Numbered from the stretch's first letter, positions 1 through 9,982 are shown. The stretch is DNA of 64,000 bases from Prochloron sp965198675 (GCA_965198675.1 OZ240666.1:3720001-3784000); one strand, 5' to 3'. Notes: generated from the sequence alone by a model not told the origin. Program-made: numbers and translations.

Positions 1-52
1 AGTGGGGTTTTAACCCCTCGTATCTTTGGCGGCTCTAAAATATAAAAAAAAC

Positions 53-82
53 TTGACATTTTGTTAACACTTTGATTATAAT
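53..82 (+). promoter_or_regulatory. Sigma-70-type promoter of tnpB
   Basis: TTGACA at 53-58 and TATAAT at 77-82 are separated by 18 bases, and the likely tnpB ATG is 28 bases past the -10 box. The deleted TnpB element at 27846-28456 carries the same pair of perfect boxes with 17-base spacing, so this looks like a property of these elements. Confidence 0.65.
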
Positions 83-109
83 TATAGTGAAAGATTGAGT
101 ACTATAAAA

Positions 110-1459
110 ATGTTTGCGTGCCAACAAAACCTACTCCATCTTAATAAGCTAGACAAGGCTGTCCTGGTATTCATTTGCCAACAGAGCAACAGCTTATATA
201 ATAGCGCACTGTACGAAGTTCGGCAAAGATATTTTAAATCTAGCCAATTAACCATAGATGAGCGAGGTGTAGAAAGGAAAAGAGGAGGGTATTTAGTAGG
301 GTATAGTTTTTTATGCCAAACCTTGAAGAGCAATAAGAATTACAAAAGTCTTTTTGCCCAAGCAGCACAACAAACCCTCAAAAGCCTAGTAGAGGCCCTC
401 AAATCATATAAGACATTGTTTAAAAAGTTCTTTAAGGGGGGACTTCATTTCTATCCTTCGTTACCTAAATATCGAAAATCAGGAGGATTGTACACTGTTA
501 GCTACCCTAAGCAAGCTTTGAAGCTAGTTGGTGGTCAAATCAGAGTCCCTTTAGGAAAGCAAATGAAAACATGGTTTGGACTATCTGAAATTTATCTTCC
601 ATTTCCTTCTAATTTGGATTTCTCTACCATTAGAGAGCTGCGAATCCTACCACGCAACGGCTGTTTATATGCCGAATATGTCTATAAGACAGAAGCAGAG
701 CTGGTAGAACTAAATCCTAATGCAGTATTAGCAATTGACCACGGTGTAACTAACTTGCTCACTTGTGTTGACACCTTGGGAAACAACTTTATCGTAGACG
801 GGAAGCGTCTAAAAAGCATGAACCAATGGTATAACAAAAGGATGGCAAAGCTCAAGAAGGATAAGCCTCAAGGTTTCTGGTCAGAAAAATTAGCTAGTAT
901 AACGGAACGGCGCAATCGTCAAATGCGTGACGGGGTTAATAAAGCAGCTAGAATAGTGGTCAAGCATTGCCTAAAGAATAAAATAGGAAAAATAGTTTTT
1001 GGGTGGAACGAGGGGCAAAAACAAGAATGTAATTTAGGCAGGAAAAACAACCAAAACTTCGTCCAAATCCCCACTGCTCGGTTAAAAAGCCTCATATCGC
1101 AGCTATGCGAACTCCATGGGATTGAGTTTATTGAAGTAACGGAAAGTTACACTTCAAAAGCAAGTTTTCTAGATGGTGATAAAATTACCGAATATGGTGA
1201 AAAACCCAGCGATTGGAAATCATCAGGAACACGAGTAAAAAGAGGCTTGTATCGCACTCAAGCTGGCTATTTAGTTAATGCTGACAGCAATGCTTGTGCC
1301 AATTTGTTATCAAAAGTAAGCACAATGCTTAATCTAAATTTGGATTTAAGCAAAGTGTCTAGGGGGTGTTTGACCGCCCCAGCCAGGGTTTCGCTTTGGT
1401 TAGCTAAAAAGATCAAAAAAATTGACGGTGTTTTAACCCGTCAATTTTTATCCGTTTAG
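110..1459 (+). CDS. tnpB: TnpB-family RNA-guided nuclease (IS200/IS605 accessory gene)
   Basis: About 449 residues from ATG 110; an in-frame TTG at 95 would add five residues. TnpB proteins are RuvC-type nucleases guided by an RNA from the element's right end. The RuvC-I aspartate is D210 (AIDHG) and the RuvC-III aspartate is D392 (ADSNACAN). The usual RuvC-II glutamate context is replaced by FGWNEGQKQE, so the glutamate may be E301 or E306. The C-terminal zinc ribbon with two CxxC pairs is missing; the stretch YTSKASFLDGD takes its place, as in a common cyanobacterial TnpB subgroup. No tnpA is nearby, so the element would need TnpA in trans. The gene ends 32 bases from the convergent mnmE stop. 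Confidence 0.88.
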   Translation: MFACQQNLLHLNKLDKAVLVFICQQSNSLYNSALYEVRQRYFKSSQLTIDERGVERKRGGYLVGYSFLCQTLKSNKNYKSLFAQAAQQTLKSLVEALKSYKTLFKKFFKGGLHFYPSLPKYRKSGGLYTVSYPKQALKLVGGQIRVPLGKQMKTWFGLSEIYLPFPSNLDFSTIRELRILPRNGCLYAEYVYKTEAELVELNPNAVLAIDHGVTNLLTCVDTLGNNFIVDGKRLKSMNQWYNKRMAKLKKDKPQGFWSEKLASITERRNRQMRDGVNKAARIVVKHCLKNKIGKIVFGWNEGQKQECNLGRKNNQNFVQIPTARLKSLISQLCELHGIEFIEVTESYTSKASFLDGDKITEYGEKPSDWKSSGTRVKRGLYRTQAGYLVNADSNACANLLSKVSTMLNLNLDLSKVSRGCLTAPARVSLWLAKKIKKIDGVLTRQFLSV

Positions 1460-1483
1460 AATCCCCGCTGCTTCAGCGCGGGG
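1417..1483 (+). other. Structured right end of the TnpB element (putative reRNA 3' part)
   Basis: Two hairpins overlap and follow the tnpB stop. The first has a 12-bp stem (1417-1428 with 1438-1449) inside the last codons and runs into a T-rich stretch. The second is CCCCGC...GCGGGG at 1463-1483, followed by AGCGTCAA. The same GAATCCC-hairpin-GGGAG-GTCAA layout ends the deleted element at 27846. TnpB guide RNAs are known to come from this place, so the guide would be read from sequence at about 1490, in the 3' end of mnmE. The exact boundary is inferred. Confidence 0.5.
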
Positions 1484-1491
1484 AGCGTCAA

Positions 1492-2865
1492 CTACTTGCC
1501 AATACAAAAACGACTGAAAATCCGATCCAGTACTGATTCAGTCACCTCCTCTCCTGTAATTTCTCCCAAGGGGAGAATAGCGCGGCGCAAGTCAATGGTC
1601 CAAAAATCCAAAGGTAATTGGTTGTCAATGGTTTCCTGGACTCGTTCTAATGCTATTTGAGCTAACCTTAAGGCTGCTGCTTGTCTTTGATTAATGGCTA
1701 AGTCTAAGTTAGCTCCATGAAGATTTCCGAGCTGGACGACCTGGAGAATAGTTCTTTCTAAACTCTCTATTCCTTGACAGTGGGCAGCAGCAGTTTGGAC
1801 TGTATTCTCAATCTCTGGGGGATATTTTACGGACTCCGGGGATCCTAGATCTATTTTATTAATCACCAATATTAAGGGTCGATGTTTGATTTCCTGATAA
1901 ATTGCTTCATCTTCACCAGTCCACCCCGCTGTTGCATCCATGGTTAATAAGACTAAATCTGCTTCTTTGGCAGCATGACGGGATCGGGATACTCCCATTT
2001 GCTCTACCATATCTGCTGTTTCTCGCATTCCCGCAGTATCCAGCACTCGTACCGGAATCCCTCCTACTACCAATTCTGATTCTACTACGTCCCGAGTTGT
2101 TCCCGGTAAGTGGGTGACAATAGCGCGATCGCTCTTACTCCAAGCATTCAATAAACTGGACTTCCCCACATTGGGACGACCCACTATGGCTACTTTTAAA
2201 CCGTCTCGCAGCAATTCACCTTGAACGGAAGTCTTTAAAATAGCTTTTACTTCTCCTAATACTTTCCCTAAACTCCCACGAATCTCCTCTTCATTCAAAG
2301 GGGGTAAATCTTCTTCAAAGTCGATTCGTGCCTCTACTTCTGCTAAGATATCTACGCAGGTACGGCGTAAATTGCGGATTGGCTGAGCTAATTTCCCGAG
2401 ATACCCCCCCAGGGCAATTTTTGCCGCTTCTGGGGAGCGGGCACTCACTAATTCGGCTACACTTTCTGCTTGGGTTAAATCAATTCTCCCATTTAAGAAG
2501 GCTCGGAGAGTAAATTCTCCCGGTTGCGCTAGTCTCGCTCCCTGATCTAAACACAACTGCAACACTTGCTGTACAGGGATAATACCTCCGTGACAGTGAA
2601 ATTCCACTATGTCTTGCCGGGTGAAGGAACGGGGTGCTAACATGGGGAGCAAGAGGGCTTCATCTACTATTTCCTGGGTTTGGGGGTGGCGAATGTAACC
2701 GTAGAGAATGCGGTGACTCGCCCATTCTTGGGAACCAGGGGCAGAAAATAGGGTGCGGGCAATGGTCATTGCTTCCTCTCCTGACACTCTCACAATACCA
2801 ATACTCCCCTGTTGGGGAACAATAGCAGTGGCGATGGCGACGATAGTTTCTCCTAAGTTAGTCAT
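1492..2865 (-). CDS. mnmE: tRNA uridine-5-carboxymethylaminomethyl(34) synthesis GTPase MnmE
   Basis: 457 residues, the normal family length. MnmE works with MnmG to modify the wobble uridine of certain tRNAs. The N-terminal folate-binding domain is followed by a G domain inserted in a helical domain: G1 GRPNVGKSS at 229-237, G3 DTAG at 276-279, G4 NKID at 336-339. The C-terminal catalytic motif CIGK (454-457) is intact. The gene is monocistronic and convergent with tnpB, whose right end almost touches its stop codon without damaging it. Confidence 0.97.
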   Translation of the reverse strand: MTNLGETIVAIATAIVPQQGSIGIVRVSGEEAMTIARTLFSAPGSQEWASHRILYGYIRHPQTQEIVDEALLLPMLAPRSFTRQDIVEFHCHGGIIPVQQVLQLCLDQGARLAQPGEFTLRAFLNGRIDLTQAESVAELVSARSPEAAKIALGGYLGKLAQPIRNLRRTCVDILAEVEARIDFEEDLPPLNEEEIRGSLGKVLGEVKAILKTSVQGELLRDGLKVAIVGRPNVGKSSLLNAWSKSDRAIVTHLPGTTRDVVESELVVGGIPVRVLDTAGMRETADMVEQMGVSRSRHAAKEADLVLLTMDATAGWTGEDEAIYQEIKHRPLILVINKIDLGSPESVKYPPEIENTVQTAAAHCQGIESLERTILQVVQLGNLHGANLDLAINQRQAAALRLAQIALERVQETIDNQLPLDFWTIDLRRAILPLGEITGEEVTESVLDRIFSRFCIGK

Positions 2866-3692
2866 AGATGATTGTGTTTCACGCCGAGGGAGGTAGGGAG
2901 AGATTTTGCTGCTTTGTCTTAGTTTCTCCCAGTTGGAGCAATTTTTTATAGTAATTAGTGGCCCGAAGGCGATCGCCTCTGCAAATAAGTCCCAAAGTCA
3001 GAGTTTCGCGCAAAGCCGCAAAGACGCGAAGGGGGAAGATAGAGTTGGTTTGGGATCTGGGCCTAGAATGGTGACCTTTTTTTAGACGGAGTCTCTCCCA
3101 ATTTTATCTTAATCCCAAAAGCTCACTCATGTCAACCCCTATTTTCATAATTTTTGGGGAAAATTTAGACTGGGAGAGGGGAAGAGGGTGATTTTGCCAA
3201 TCATGCCGCTTTTTTTTTAGACACAGCTTCTCCATTTTTCTGTGACCTTATCATAGACCCCTAATGTGACCTTGTCAACCCCTATTCTGTCGTTAATTAT
3301 TAAGAATTGTTAAGAGAATTTTTCCTAGGTAGATATGCTCAAATAAGACCACGGAGAACAAATTTGGCCTAGATAAGAAATACTTATAATTTACATTATG
3401 TAGTATAAGGAAAACTTATTTTAGAGAGGAGTTGCTAAAAATAGCAACTATTTCCCATTATCTAGGATAAACCACTAATCTAGTTTTGTCAAGCACTAGG
3501 GTACCTTCTGAGAAGAAGATACCCCTAAAATGGTGAAAAGCGCGTAGGTTGGGTTTCGTTGCCCCGACAGTGGGCCTTAGGCCCAACCTACAATTCTGAC
3601 AACAATTTTAAGTGGGCCGAGCCACTAGGGCACTTGGCTCTGTCATCACATTGAATATCAAGATTGAAGCAGTAAGGATATGGTCATTCATT
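2866..3692. other. Intergenic region with dispersed repeats
   Basis: No gene is seen. About 3003-3032 holds a copy of the dispersed TTTCGCGCAAAG-type repeat. About 3080-3145 and 3210-3290 are two diverged copies of a unit with a T-run, AGAC, a CTCC-ATTTT stretch and then TGTCAACCCC; a third copy is near 37290-37355. Around 3544-3592 GTAGGTTGGG and CCCAACCTAC form a long imperfect palindrome. Confidence 0.55.
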
Positions 3693-5486
3693 TTAAATGA
3701 AATCGGTATGATTATCGAGAATGTCTTGGGCTACCTCTAGACTAATGTTTTCCAAAGCAGCTATCTGATTGGTATTTTGGGATAGATAGGTTCCCACTGT
3801 GCCATCAGTGAAGGACTCTAACTCGTATTCAAAACCAGATTGTAAGACGAGAATATCTTCTTGGTCACGGTTGAAGTCTGTGATTAAAGCGAAGCCAGAA
3901 TTTACAATAAACTCATCTGCACCGTCCTCACCATAGAGGGTGTCGTTGTCAGCCCCACCTATGAGGGAATCGTTGCCGGAACCACCATTGAGGGAATCGT
4001 TGCCGGAACCACCATTGAGGGAATCGTTGCCGGAACCACCATTGAGGGAATCGTTGCCGGAACCACCATTGAGGGTGTCGTCACCGTCCTGACCATTGAA
4101 TCTGTCGTTCTCGGAACCACCCGAGAGGGAGTCGTTCCCCTCCCCACCTATGAGGGTGTCGTCGCCGGAATCACCTATGAGGGAATCGTTGTCGGAACCA
4201 CCTATGAGGGAATCGTTCTCGGAACCACCTATGAGGGAGTCGTTCTCGGAACCACCTATGAGGGAATCGTTGCCGGAACTACCCAGGAGTGTGTCGTGCC
4301 CGGAATCACCATTGAGGGTGTCGTCACCGTCCTGACCATCAAGGATGTCGTTCTCGGAACCACCCTTGAGGGAGTCGTTCCCCTTCCCACCTATGAGGGT
4401 GTCGTCGCCGTCCTCACCATGGAGGAGGTCGTTCCCGTCCTCACCATGGAGAGTGTCGTTCCTCTCCTCACCATGGAGGAGGTCGTTCCCGGGACCACCA
4501 TAGAAGATGTCGTTCCCCAAACCACCATGGAGGAGGTCGTCGCCAGTCCAACCCGAGAGGAAGTCGTTCCCCTCCCCACCATAGAGGGTGTCGTTCCCCC
4601 AACTACCACCGAGGGAGTCGTTCCCCTCCTCACCATAGAGAGTGTCGTTCCCGGTATTACCATCAAGGGAGTCGTTCCCCTCCTCACCATGGAGGAGGTC
4701 GTTCCCCTCCTCACCATGGAGAGTGTCGTTCCCCTCCTCACCATGGAGGAGGTCGTTCCCGGGACCACCATAGAAGATGTCGTTCCCCAAACCACCATGG
4801 AGGAGGTCGTCGCTAGTCCAACCCGAGAGGGAGTCGTTCCCCTCCCCATCATAGAGGGTGTCGTTCCCCCAACTACCACCGAGGGTGTCGTTCCCCTCCT
4901 CACCATAGAGAGTGTCGTTCCCGGAACTACCCGAGAGGGTGTCGTTTCCCTCCCCACCATAGAGGAGGTCCTCGTCAGTCCAACCCGAGAGGAAGTCGTT
5001 CCCCTTTTTATTATAGAGGGTGTCGTTCCCCCAACTACCACCGAGGATGTCGTTCCCCTCCTCACCATAGAGAGTGTCGTTCCCCTTCCCACCTATGAGG
5101 GTGTCGTCGCCGTCCTGACCATGGAGGAGGTCGTTCCCGTCCTCACCATGGAGGAAGTCGTTCCCGGGACCACCATAGAGGGTGTCGTCGCCCTCCTTAC
5201 CATGGAGGAGGTCGTCGCCAGTCCAACCCTCGAGGGAGTCGTTCCCCTCCCCACCACAGAGGGTGTCGTTTCCTCAACTACCAATGAGGGTGTCGTTCCC
5301 GGGATCACCCTCGAGGGTGTCGTTCCTCTCCCCACCATGAAGGGTGTCGTCGCCCTCCTCACCATGGAGGGAGTCCTTCCCCTCCTCACCATAGAGGGTG
5401 TCGTTTCTCCAACTACCAATGAGGGTGTCGTTCCCGGGACCACCATAGCGGGTGGTGATTGTTTCAGAAGTACTAGCACTATTCAT
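3693..5486 (-). pseudogene. RTX (hemolysin-type Ca-binding) repeat protein, interrupted by one TGA
   Basis: Read from ATG 5486, the frame encodes about 597 residues with a single stop, TGA at 5276-5274. It falls where neighbouring repeats have TGG (GSWGNDTL), so TGG to TGA is the simplest explanation. Almost the whole protein is nonapeptide GGxGNDxLx repeats that would bind calcium in a beta-roll. The last roughly 60 residues (ADEFIVNSGFALITDF) resemble the capping region of secreted RTX proteins. No cleavable signal peptide is seen, as expected for type I secretion, but no transporter gene is nearby. The start is 10 bases after the dndE stop. The part after the TGA has no ATG until deep in the repeats, so only a 70-residue stub would be made without readthrough. 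The opposite strand is also open in register; that is a by-product of the repeats. Confidence 0.8.
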
Positions 5487-5496
5487 AATACTTGTT

Positions 5497-5910
5497 TCAA
5501 AATTTCGTACTCTTCACAGAGTAGCCAATCAAAAAGGAAAAGGCAAGCAAATCTTCAATTTTCTTAACATTAGGGTCTCCAGCCAAGTAACCAATACCTC
5601 GGTGGAGGTGTAAGCGAAATTGCTTGCTCAAAGTTTCCGGATCCGTCCCCAAACCATCCTGATAACATCTTTGCTTTAAAGCAATTAAGAAAATATCAGT
5701 CATGTCCCCCCCAAATACCCGCCAGGATAGCTCTACATTACTGTCAGCGGGAATAGGTACAGGAGAAGGAATGGTGGGTTCAGCCAGAGAACGACAAAAT
5801 CCCCAGCGACACAAAATATTCCATTGGTCTATCTTTGTGTTGCGTTTGAGTTTAGTTAATTGGTCTTTCGCTGTTTGGGAAAGACGAATCCGCTCTATTG
5901 GTGTTTCCAT
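5497..5910 (-). CDS. dndE: DNA phosphorothioation protein DndE
   Basis: 137 residues, the usual size. DndE is a small member of the complex that replaces a non-bridging phosphate oxygen with sulfur in DNA; it is reported to bind nicked DNA. Family-typical stretches are RIRLSQTAKDQL near the N-terminus, NILCRWGFCRSLAEP, ADSNVELSW-VFGG and KQFRLHLHRGIGYLAG. It is the third gene of dndC-dndD-dndE. A short heptad array separates it from dndD, so transcription through that gap is needed unless it has its own promoter. Confidence 0.93.
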   Translation of the reverse strand: METPIERIRLSQTAKDQLTKLKRNTKIDQWNILCRWGFCRSLAEPTIPSPVPIPADSNVELSWRVFGGDMTDIFLIALKQRCYQDGLGTDPETLSKQFRLHLHRGIGYLAGDPNVKKIEDLLAFSFLIGYSVKSTKF

Positions 5911-5911
5911 A

Positions 5912-5960
5912 GCAGTTACCAGTTACCAGTTACCAGTTATCAGTTAATAGTTAATAGTTA
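5912..5960. repeat. Short heptad array (CAGTTAC) before dndE
   Basis: Several CAGTTAC-type heptads, degenerating into CAGTTAATAGTTAATAG, sit directly against the dndE start codon, where a Shine-Dalgarno site would be expected. The same heptad forms long arrays at 31861, 47133 and 62817. Confidence 0.7.
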
Positions 5961-6025
5961 TACCAATGCTCAATCTGCGTTCATCTGCTCCCGCCAAGGG
6001 CGGTTGCTTGCGCAAAGCTTCGCAA

Positions 6026-8020
6026 TCATCTGCGGTTCCAAAAATAACCCGGAGAAATAGTAGTTTGCCGTTTCTGTGAATCATATTGGAGGAGATATTC
6101 CCTCCCGATCGCCCCCAGTTCTCGCAATTTTCCTACTTCCACTTGAGCAATTTCCGTGTCCGTAGAGAGGAGGATTACTTGATGGGAAGCAGCGGTAAAA
6201 TAGCGTTCCACCAGGTTATGACGATGCTCAGAGTCCAGTCTTCCTAAGGGAGTATCAATAGCTACAGGTAAATTTCGCCCCGACACCCGGGCTAGTGCCC
6301 AAAGAAAAGCAATAGCGAGTAATTGTTTTTCCCCAGCTGAGAGTCGGTGTTTGGGAACTTCTCCCTCTGAGTTAGAGAGAGAAAGACGAAAACTATCCTT
6401 ATCTATAGTAACACGATTAACTAAACCTGACTTGTGCAGCAGATAGCGAAAACACGACCAGACTTCCCTTTCCAGTTTGTTTAACTTCTTTAGAGTTAAC
6501 TTTTCCCGGAATGATTCCAGGGTTTTTTTAACTTTTTCCACCGAGTCTATAATATGTTCATTGTTCTTGCGAGTCAGAACCTCTTCACTATAGGTCTCCA
6601 GTTCCTTTTTCGTTGCCGCAATCTCCTTTTCGATTTGATTAAATTTGCGCTGCGCCATCTCTAAATTCACCTTGCAATCAATCCTAAGGCTCTCAGCTTC
6701 CTTAACAGCATGATCCAATTCTTGATATGCTTCCGGAGAAGCTGCAACAGCTAATTCTCGTTGCAGGGCGTCTATTTCCAGTTCCAAACTGGCCAGCTTT
6801 TCCTTTCTTTCTCTTACTACTTCCATGGCATGGGGAACTTGATACTCTAAGATATTAATTAACTGCTTTACATCTTCTCTTTCTATGGCTAAGAAAGGTC
6901 GTACCCCGCTTCTCACCTTCCGCTCCAAAGCTTGATTTTCTTCCTCCAGAAAGGATTTAATCTTTTCAACTTGCTCCCCACTCAGAGATAATGCTTTCAG
7001 ATAAGCTAACAAACGACTATCTCTGGCTACCAATATTTGTCTTGCTATCTGGGCATCTTGGTATTTTAACTCCTGTTCCCCTTGGGAAAGACTCTCTTTT
7101 AGCAGGGGGACAATTAAACTCACAGGAAGTACCCCAGCCGCTAAAAAGCGCATTGCTTCCCGTTGCTGTCTTTTCTCCTCTTCCAAATTCTGGATTTTAC
7201 CTTCCAATTTACTCCTTCCTGCTGCTATTTTACCCCCTTCCAAGCGATATTTATTATAAGCCCGGCGATAGAGTTTCTCTGCCTGCTCTAGATTACTTTT
7301 ACCCTGCTCTAATTTCGCCTCAATTTCAGCCTTAGTTATATTGAGACCATGGAGTTTAGCTTCAATTGCTTCTAAGTCAGCCAATTGAGTATTATTAGCT
7401 AAAGCTTTGCGCTTGCGACTGGCAATAACATCTAAATCTCCCCCTAACCTTTCCGCTAATTCCAACCCTAACAAAGACTTAATTGCTTCCACCACCGCAG
7501 GAATAGGGGTATCTCGTTCTGCCAGTTCCTTAACTTGTTCCCCGTCAAAAAGAAAGAGATTAGAAATACCGATAGGGAGGATATTCTCTATATATTCGTC
7601 CCAAGTATTCACCAAAGCAGTATCGGGCCATTCTCCGTCCAAAATGCCCAAATTATCTTTCCCATCTTTGGGGTTTCTGGTCCAGTGGCGGACAATTCTC
7701 AACTGAACAGGTTCAGGTCTGTCCTCCGTAATAATTTCAAAAGCTAATTCAATGCGAGCGTATTCGTTGCTGGGAGTTTGGGTATTAACGCACTGGGTGA
7801 GAAAGTCACTATAGCTTAAATTACCCCGAGTGGAACATTGTGCTCTTTGTCCATATAAAGCGAGGCGAATAGCGTCCATGAGGGTAGTTTTACCCCCTCC
7901 ATTCATGCCCCCAAAAAGAATGATAGGGCCAGTATTTTCTCTCCTTTCGGGACGGAGAATAAGGTTGTGGCGCTGACGATAAGGTCCGAAGTTTTCTAGG
8001 ACGAGTTCTGTAAAAATCAT
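6026..8020 (-). CDS. dndD: DNA phosphorothioation ATPase DndD (SMC/RecN-like)
   Basis: 664 residues. The Walker A motif GGMNGGGKTT is at 37-46. A long coiled-coil centre (about 200-530) follows, then the ABC signature LSAGEKQ at 560-566 and Walker B VAIDTPLGRLD at 586-596. This SMC-like layout is typical of DndD, thought to use ATP hydrolysis to prepare DNA for sulfur insertion. The start MIFTELVLENFGPY is the usual one. It lies between dndC (222-base gap) and dndE (115-base gap) on the same strand. Both gaps hold repeats, which is unusual for a cluster that is normally tightly packed. Confidence 0.95.
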   Translation of the reverse strand: MIFTELVLENFGPYRQRHNLILRPERRENTGPIILFGGMNGGGKTTLMDAIRLALYGQRAQCSTRGNLSYSDFLTQCVNTQTPSNEYARIELAFEIITEDRPEPVQLRIVRHWTRNPKDGKDNLGILDGEWPDTALVNTWDEYIENILPIGISNLFLFDGEQVKELAERDTPIPAVVEAIKSLLGLELAERLGGDLDVIASRKRKALANNTQLADLEAIEAKLHGLNITKAEIEAKLEQGKSNLEQAEKLYRRAYNKYRLEGGKIAAGRSKLEGKIQNLEEEKRQQREAMRFLAAGVLPVSLIVPLLKESLSQGEQELKYQDAQIARQILVARDSRLLAYLKALSLSGEQVEKIKSFLEEENQALERKVRSGVRPFLAIEREDVKQLINILEYQVPHAMEVVRERKEKLASLELEIDALQRELAVAASPEAYQELDHAVKEAESLRIDCKVNLEMAQRKFNQIEKEIAATKKELETYSEEVLTRKNNEHIIDSVEKVKKTLESFREKLTLKKLNKLEREVWSCFRYLLHKSGLVNRVTIDKDSFRLSLSNSEGEVPKHRLSAGEKQLLAIAFLWALARVSGRNLPVAIDTPLGRLDSEHRHNLVERYFTAASHQVILLSTDTEIAQVEVGKLRELGAIGREYLLQYDSQKRQTTISPGYFWNRR

Positions 8021-8242
8021 GCTTTGATTATGTAGTAGGCATTGCCCACCGGGTATTTAATCTGTTTATCCTATAATGGAAGAAATCAAGAGAAATTGGA
8101 ATCTATACTTGAGGTAGAATGGGATTTTTGTCTATCCTTTTGGTGGGCAATGCCCACCCTACTTAAAGAAACTGGTAACTACTTAAAGAAACTGGTAATT
8201 GCCTGCTCATGCCAGGCTTGGCATGAGCAGGACTGGTACGTG
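8021..8242. other. dndC-dndD gap with palindromes
   Basis: The gap holds a GGTGGGCAATGCCCACC palindrome near 8141-8157 and a degraded one near 8038. A direct repeat ACTTAAAGAAACTGGTAA occurs twice (8161, 8181). A perfect 13-bp-stem hairpin with a GGCT loop lies at 8202-8231. The hairpin could attenuate or process the dnd transcript; it has no U-tract, so termination is uncertain. Confidence 0.6.
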
Positions 8243-9781
8243 CTAGACTGGAGTGGAGAATTTAAGATCGGACCAAGTTAGCTGTTTAACCGTTTCCACA
8301 TTTCCTTTCTGGACAGCAGTTTTCACATCCCGTTTGCGATGAGCATTAGCGATCGCCTCTTCTTTAGAGCGGGAGCTAGTTTCAAAGCATTTTTCCAGGC
8401 TGTCGTAAATACCCAAGCGACGATACTTGGTATAGTATTGCCGTTCCGTATCCAGGAGTTTAGCCATCAATTCCAAATGCATAGCATCCTCGCAAATTTC
8501 TGCCAACACATTCCATTCATCGCTACCGAGGAGACTGCTACCAGCACCGAGACGGCTATCCTGGAAAGGTTCCCCAGTAACTTCCTTGTAAATGCGGGGT
8601 AAACTGTCGTCGAATTCGTGTTTTTCCTCTAACCAAATGCGGCGAATTTCGCTCAGTTCCTCATTCGATATGAGAGTAGTGCCGCGAAACTCTTCCGGTG
8701 CAGTGTTACGGATTTGCACTTGTGCTTCCAAGACTCGGCGCAAATAGTATTCCCGCCAGTACTTAGTATAGGGACCGGGAATGGGTACCACCGAGGCACC
8801 TTGGTCCGTATTCCGCTCGAATAACTCCACTTTACCGTAGATGCGGCGGAAGTCTCGCTTGTCGTGGTCATTGTTAACATCTAGTTCTTCACGGAGATCC
8901 ATTAGAGGTTGCAACCACTCTTTCTCTTCATCATTCTGGATCTGCGCTTTGAGAGATTTATCGCTGTCCACCAGGGTACAAACCCAGCAACCAAAGCGGG
9001 AGTCGCCGCAGCTAGGGGTAGAGGTATCTATTACCAGGGGACATTCGTTATCTGCTGTTGCCCCTTGATACATGGTGAGTAAGTCTTTGTTGTCGTTTCC
9101 CCAAGGGTTTTCCCACTGCATTAAATAAAGCCAAACTTCATCCGTGCGCCAGTCTTCGATGGGGGTGTAAAGTAAGGAGTTAGGTAAACTAGGATTTGGA
9201 GAGAGGCGATCGCGTACTCTTTCCACTTCCCGTTTAGTCATTATGGCAGCCCGGTTAGCACTTTCAGTCTTGCGAATTCCTAAAGCAAGAATTGTTTCTC
9301 CACAGGCTCGCACTATCTCGCGGATAAAACGATTAGATGGATCTATTTTCAACCTGGAAGTACACCACCGGAATTTAGTGCGAGGTGCTGGGTACCCTTT
9401 ACCAATTAATCCAACCCAGTAGGTTTGTTTAATTTCTGGTTGCAACAGATGAGGTTCGATGGGAATTTGCTGTTCTTTCGCAGCAGTCTTCATTTTGGCG
9501 ATAGATTTATTTACCCAAGCAGAAACAATAGGATTTTCCACCCGGGTATCTGTGGTGATAACATGAATTGTTTTAGTGCGTTTTTCTGGTGGAAGCTGGG
9601 AAATACCATTCCAAATTAGCTGTAGTACTGCGGTACTATCCTTACCACCACTATAGCCTATAACCCAGGGTATATCATCCAGACAGTACAAATCTTGAAT
9701 TTCCACCGTTAACTTTTGGATATCTTTTACTAACTCAGTTACAGTCCGACTTGGAAATAATGATATCTGTGTTTCTCTCAT
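8243..9781 (-). CDS. dndC: DNA phosphorothioation protein DndC (PAPS-reductase-like)
   Basis: 512 residues, the DndC length. The PP-loop SGGKDST is at 44-50. Cysteines in RWCTSRLK, NECPLV and CGDSRFGCWVC fit the iron-sulfur site of the family. DndC is thought to activate the DNA backbone or carry sulfur from a cysteine desulfurase. It is the first gene of the minus-strand dndCDE unit and diverges from dndB across 201 bases. No dndA cysteine desulfurase is in the window; a housekeeping IscS or SufS is known to substitute in some bacteria. Confidence 0.95.
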   Translation of the reverse strand: MRETQISLFPSRTVTELVKDIQKLTVEIQDLYCLDDIPWVIGYSGGKDSTAVLQLIWNGISQLPPEKRTKTIHVITTDTRVENPIVSAWVNKSIAKMKTAAKEQQIPIEPHLLQPEIKQTYWVGLIGKGYPAPRTKFRWCTSRLKIDPSNRFIREIVRACGETILALGIRKTESANRAAIMTKREVERVRDRLSPNPSLPNSLLYTPIEDWRTDEVWLYLMQWENPWGNDNKDLLTMYQGATADNECPLVIDTSTPSCGDSRFGCWVCTLVDSDKSLKAQIQNDEEKEWLQPLMDLREELDVNNDHDKRDFRRIYGKVELFERNTDQGASVVPIPGPYTKYWREYYLRRVLEAQVQIRNTAPEEFRGTTLISNEELSEIRRIWLEEKHEFDDSLPRIYKEVTGEPFQDSRLGAGSSLLGSDEWNVLAEICEDAMHLELMAKLLDTERQYYTKYRRLGIYDSLEKCFETSSRSKEEAIANAHRKRDVKTAVQKGNVETVKQLTWSDLKFSTPV

Positions 9782-9982
9782 CCCTAAAAACTCCTGTATG
9801 ACTTTTTACAATTAACAATATTAATAACTATTTTATGGTTTTTGACAAAAATATTAAGGCAACAGTCCAGAACCGTTATATTTTTGAAAACCCCAAGATA
9901 TTAAACAAATTCTACCATGTAGTTTGCGAAAACTGCAATATAATTTTAAAAAACTATTCCAGTAGAGTAATTATACAGTGGC
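9782..9982. promoter_or_regulatory. Divergent dndC / dndB control region
   Basis: An AT-rich 201-base gap must hold the promoters of both dnd units. A small inverted repeat AGTTT-TGCG-style (AGTTTGCGAAAACT, near 9920-9935) is the only clear symmetry. DndB is a known repressor of dnd operons, so its operator is expected here, but I cannot point to a proven site. Confidence 0.4.

Noticed and set aside
4296..5567. Long plus-strand frame of 423 codons opposite the RTX gene (also minus-strand frames 4391-5092 and 5093-5479)
   Set aside because: It uses the same codon boundaries as the RTX gene on the other strand. It is open only because the 27-base repeats lack stops in several frames; the low-complexity translation (EGVVPL repeats) matches no protein family.
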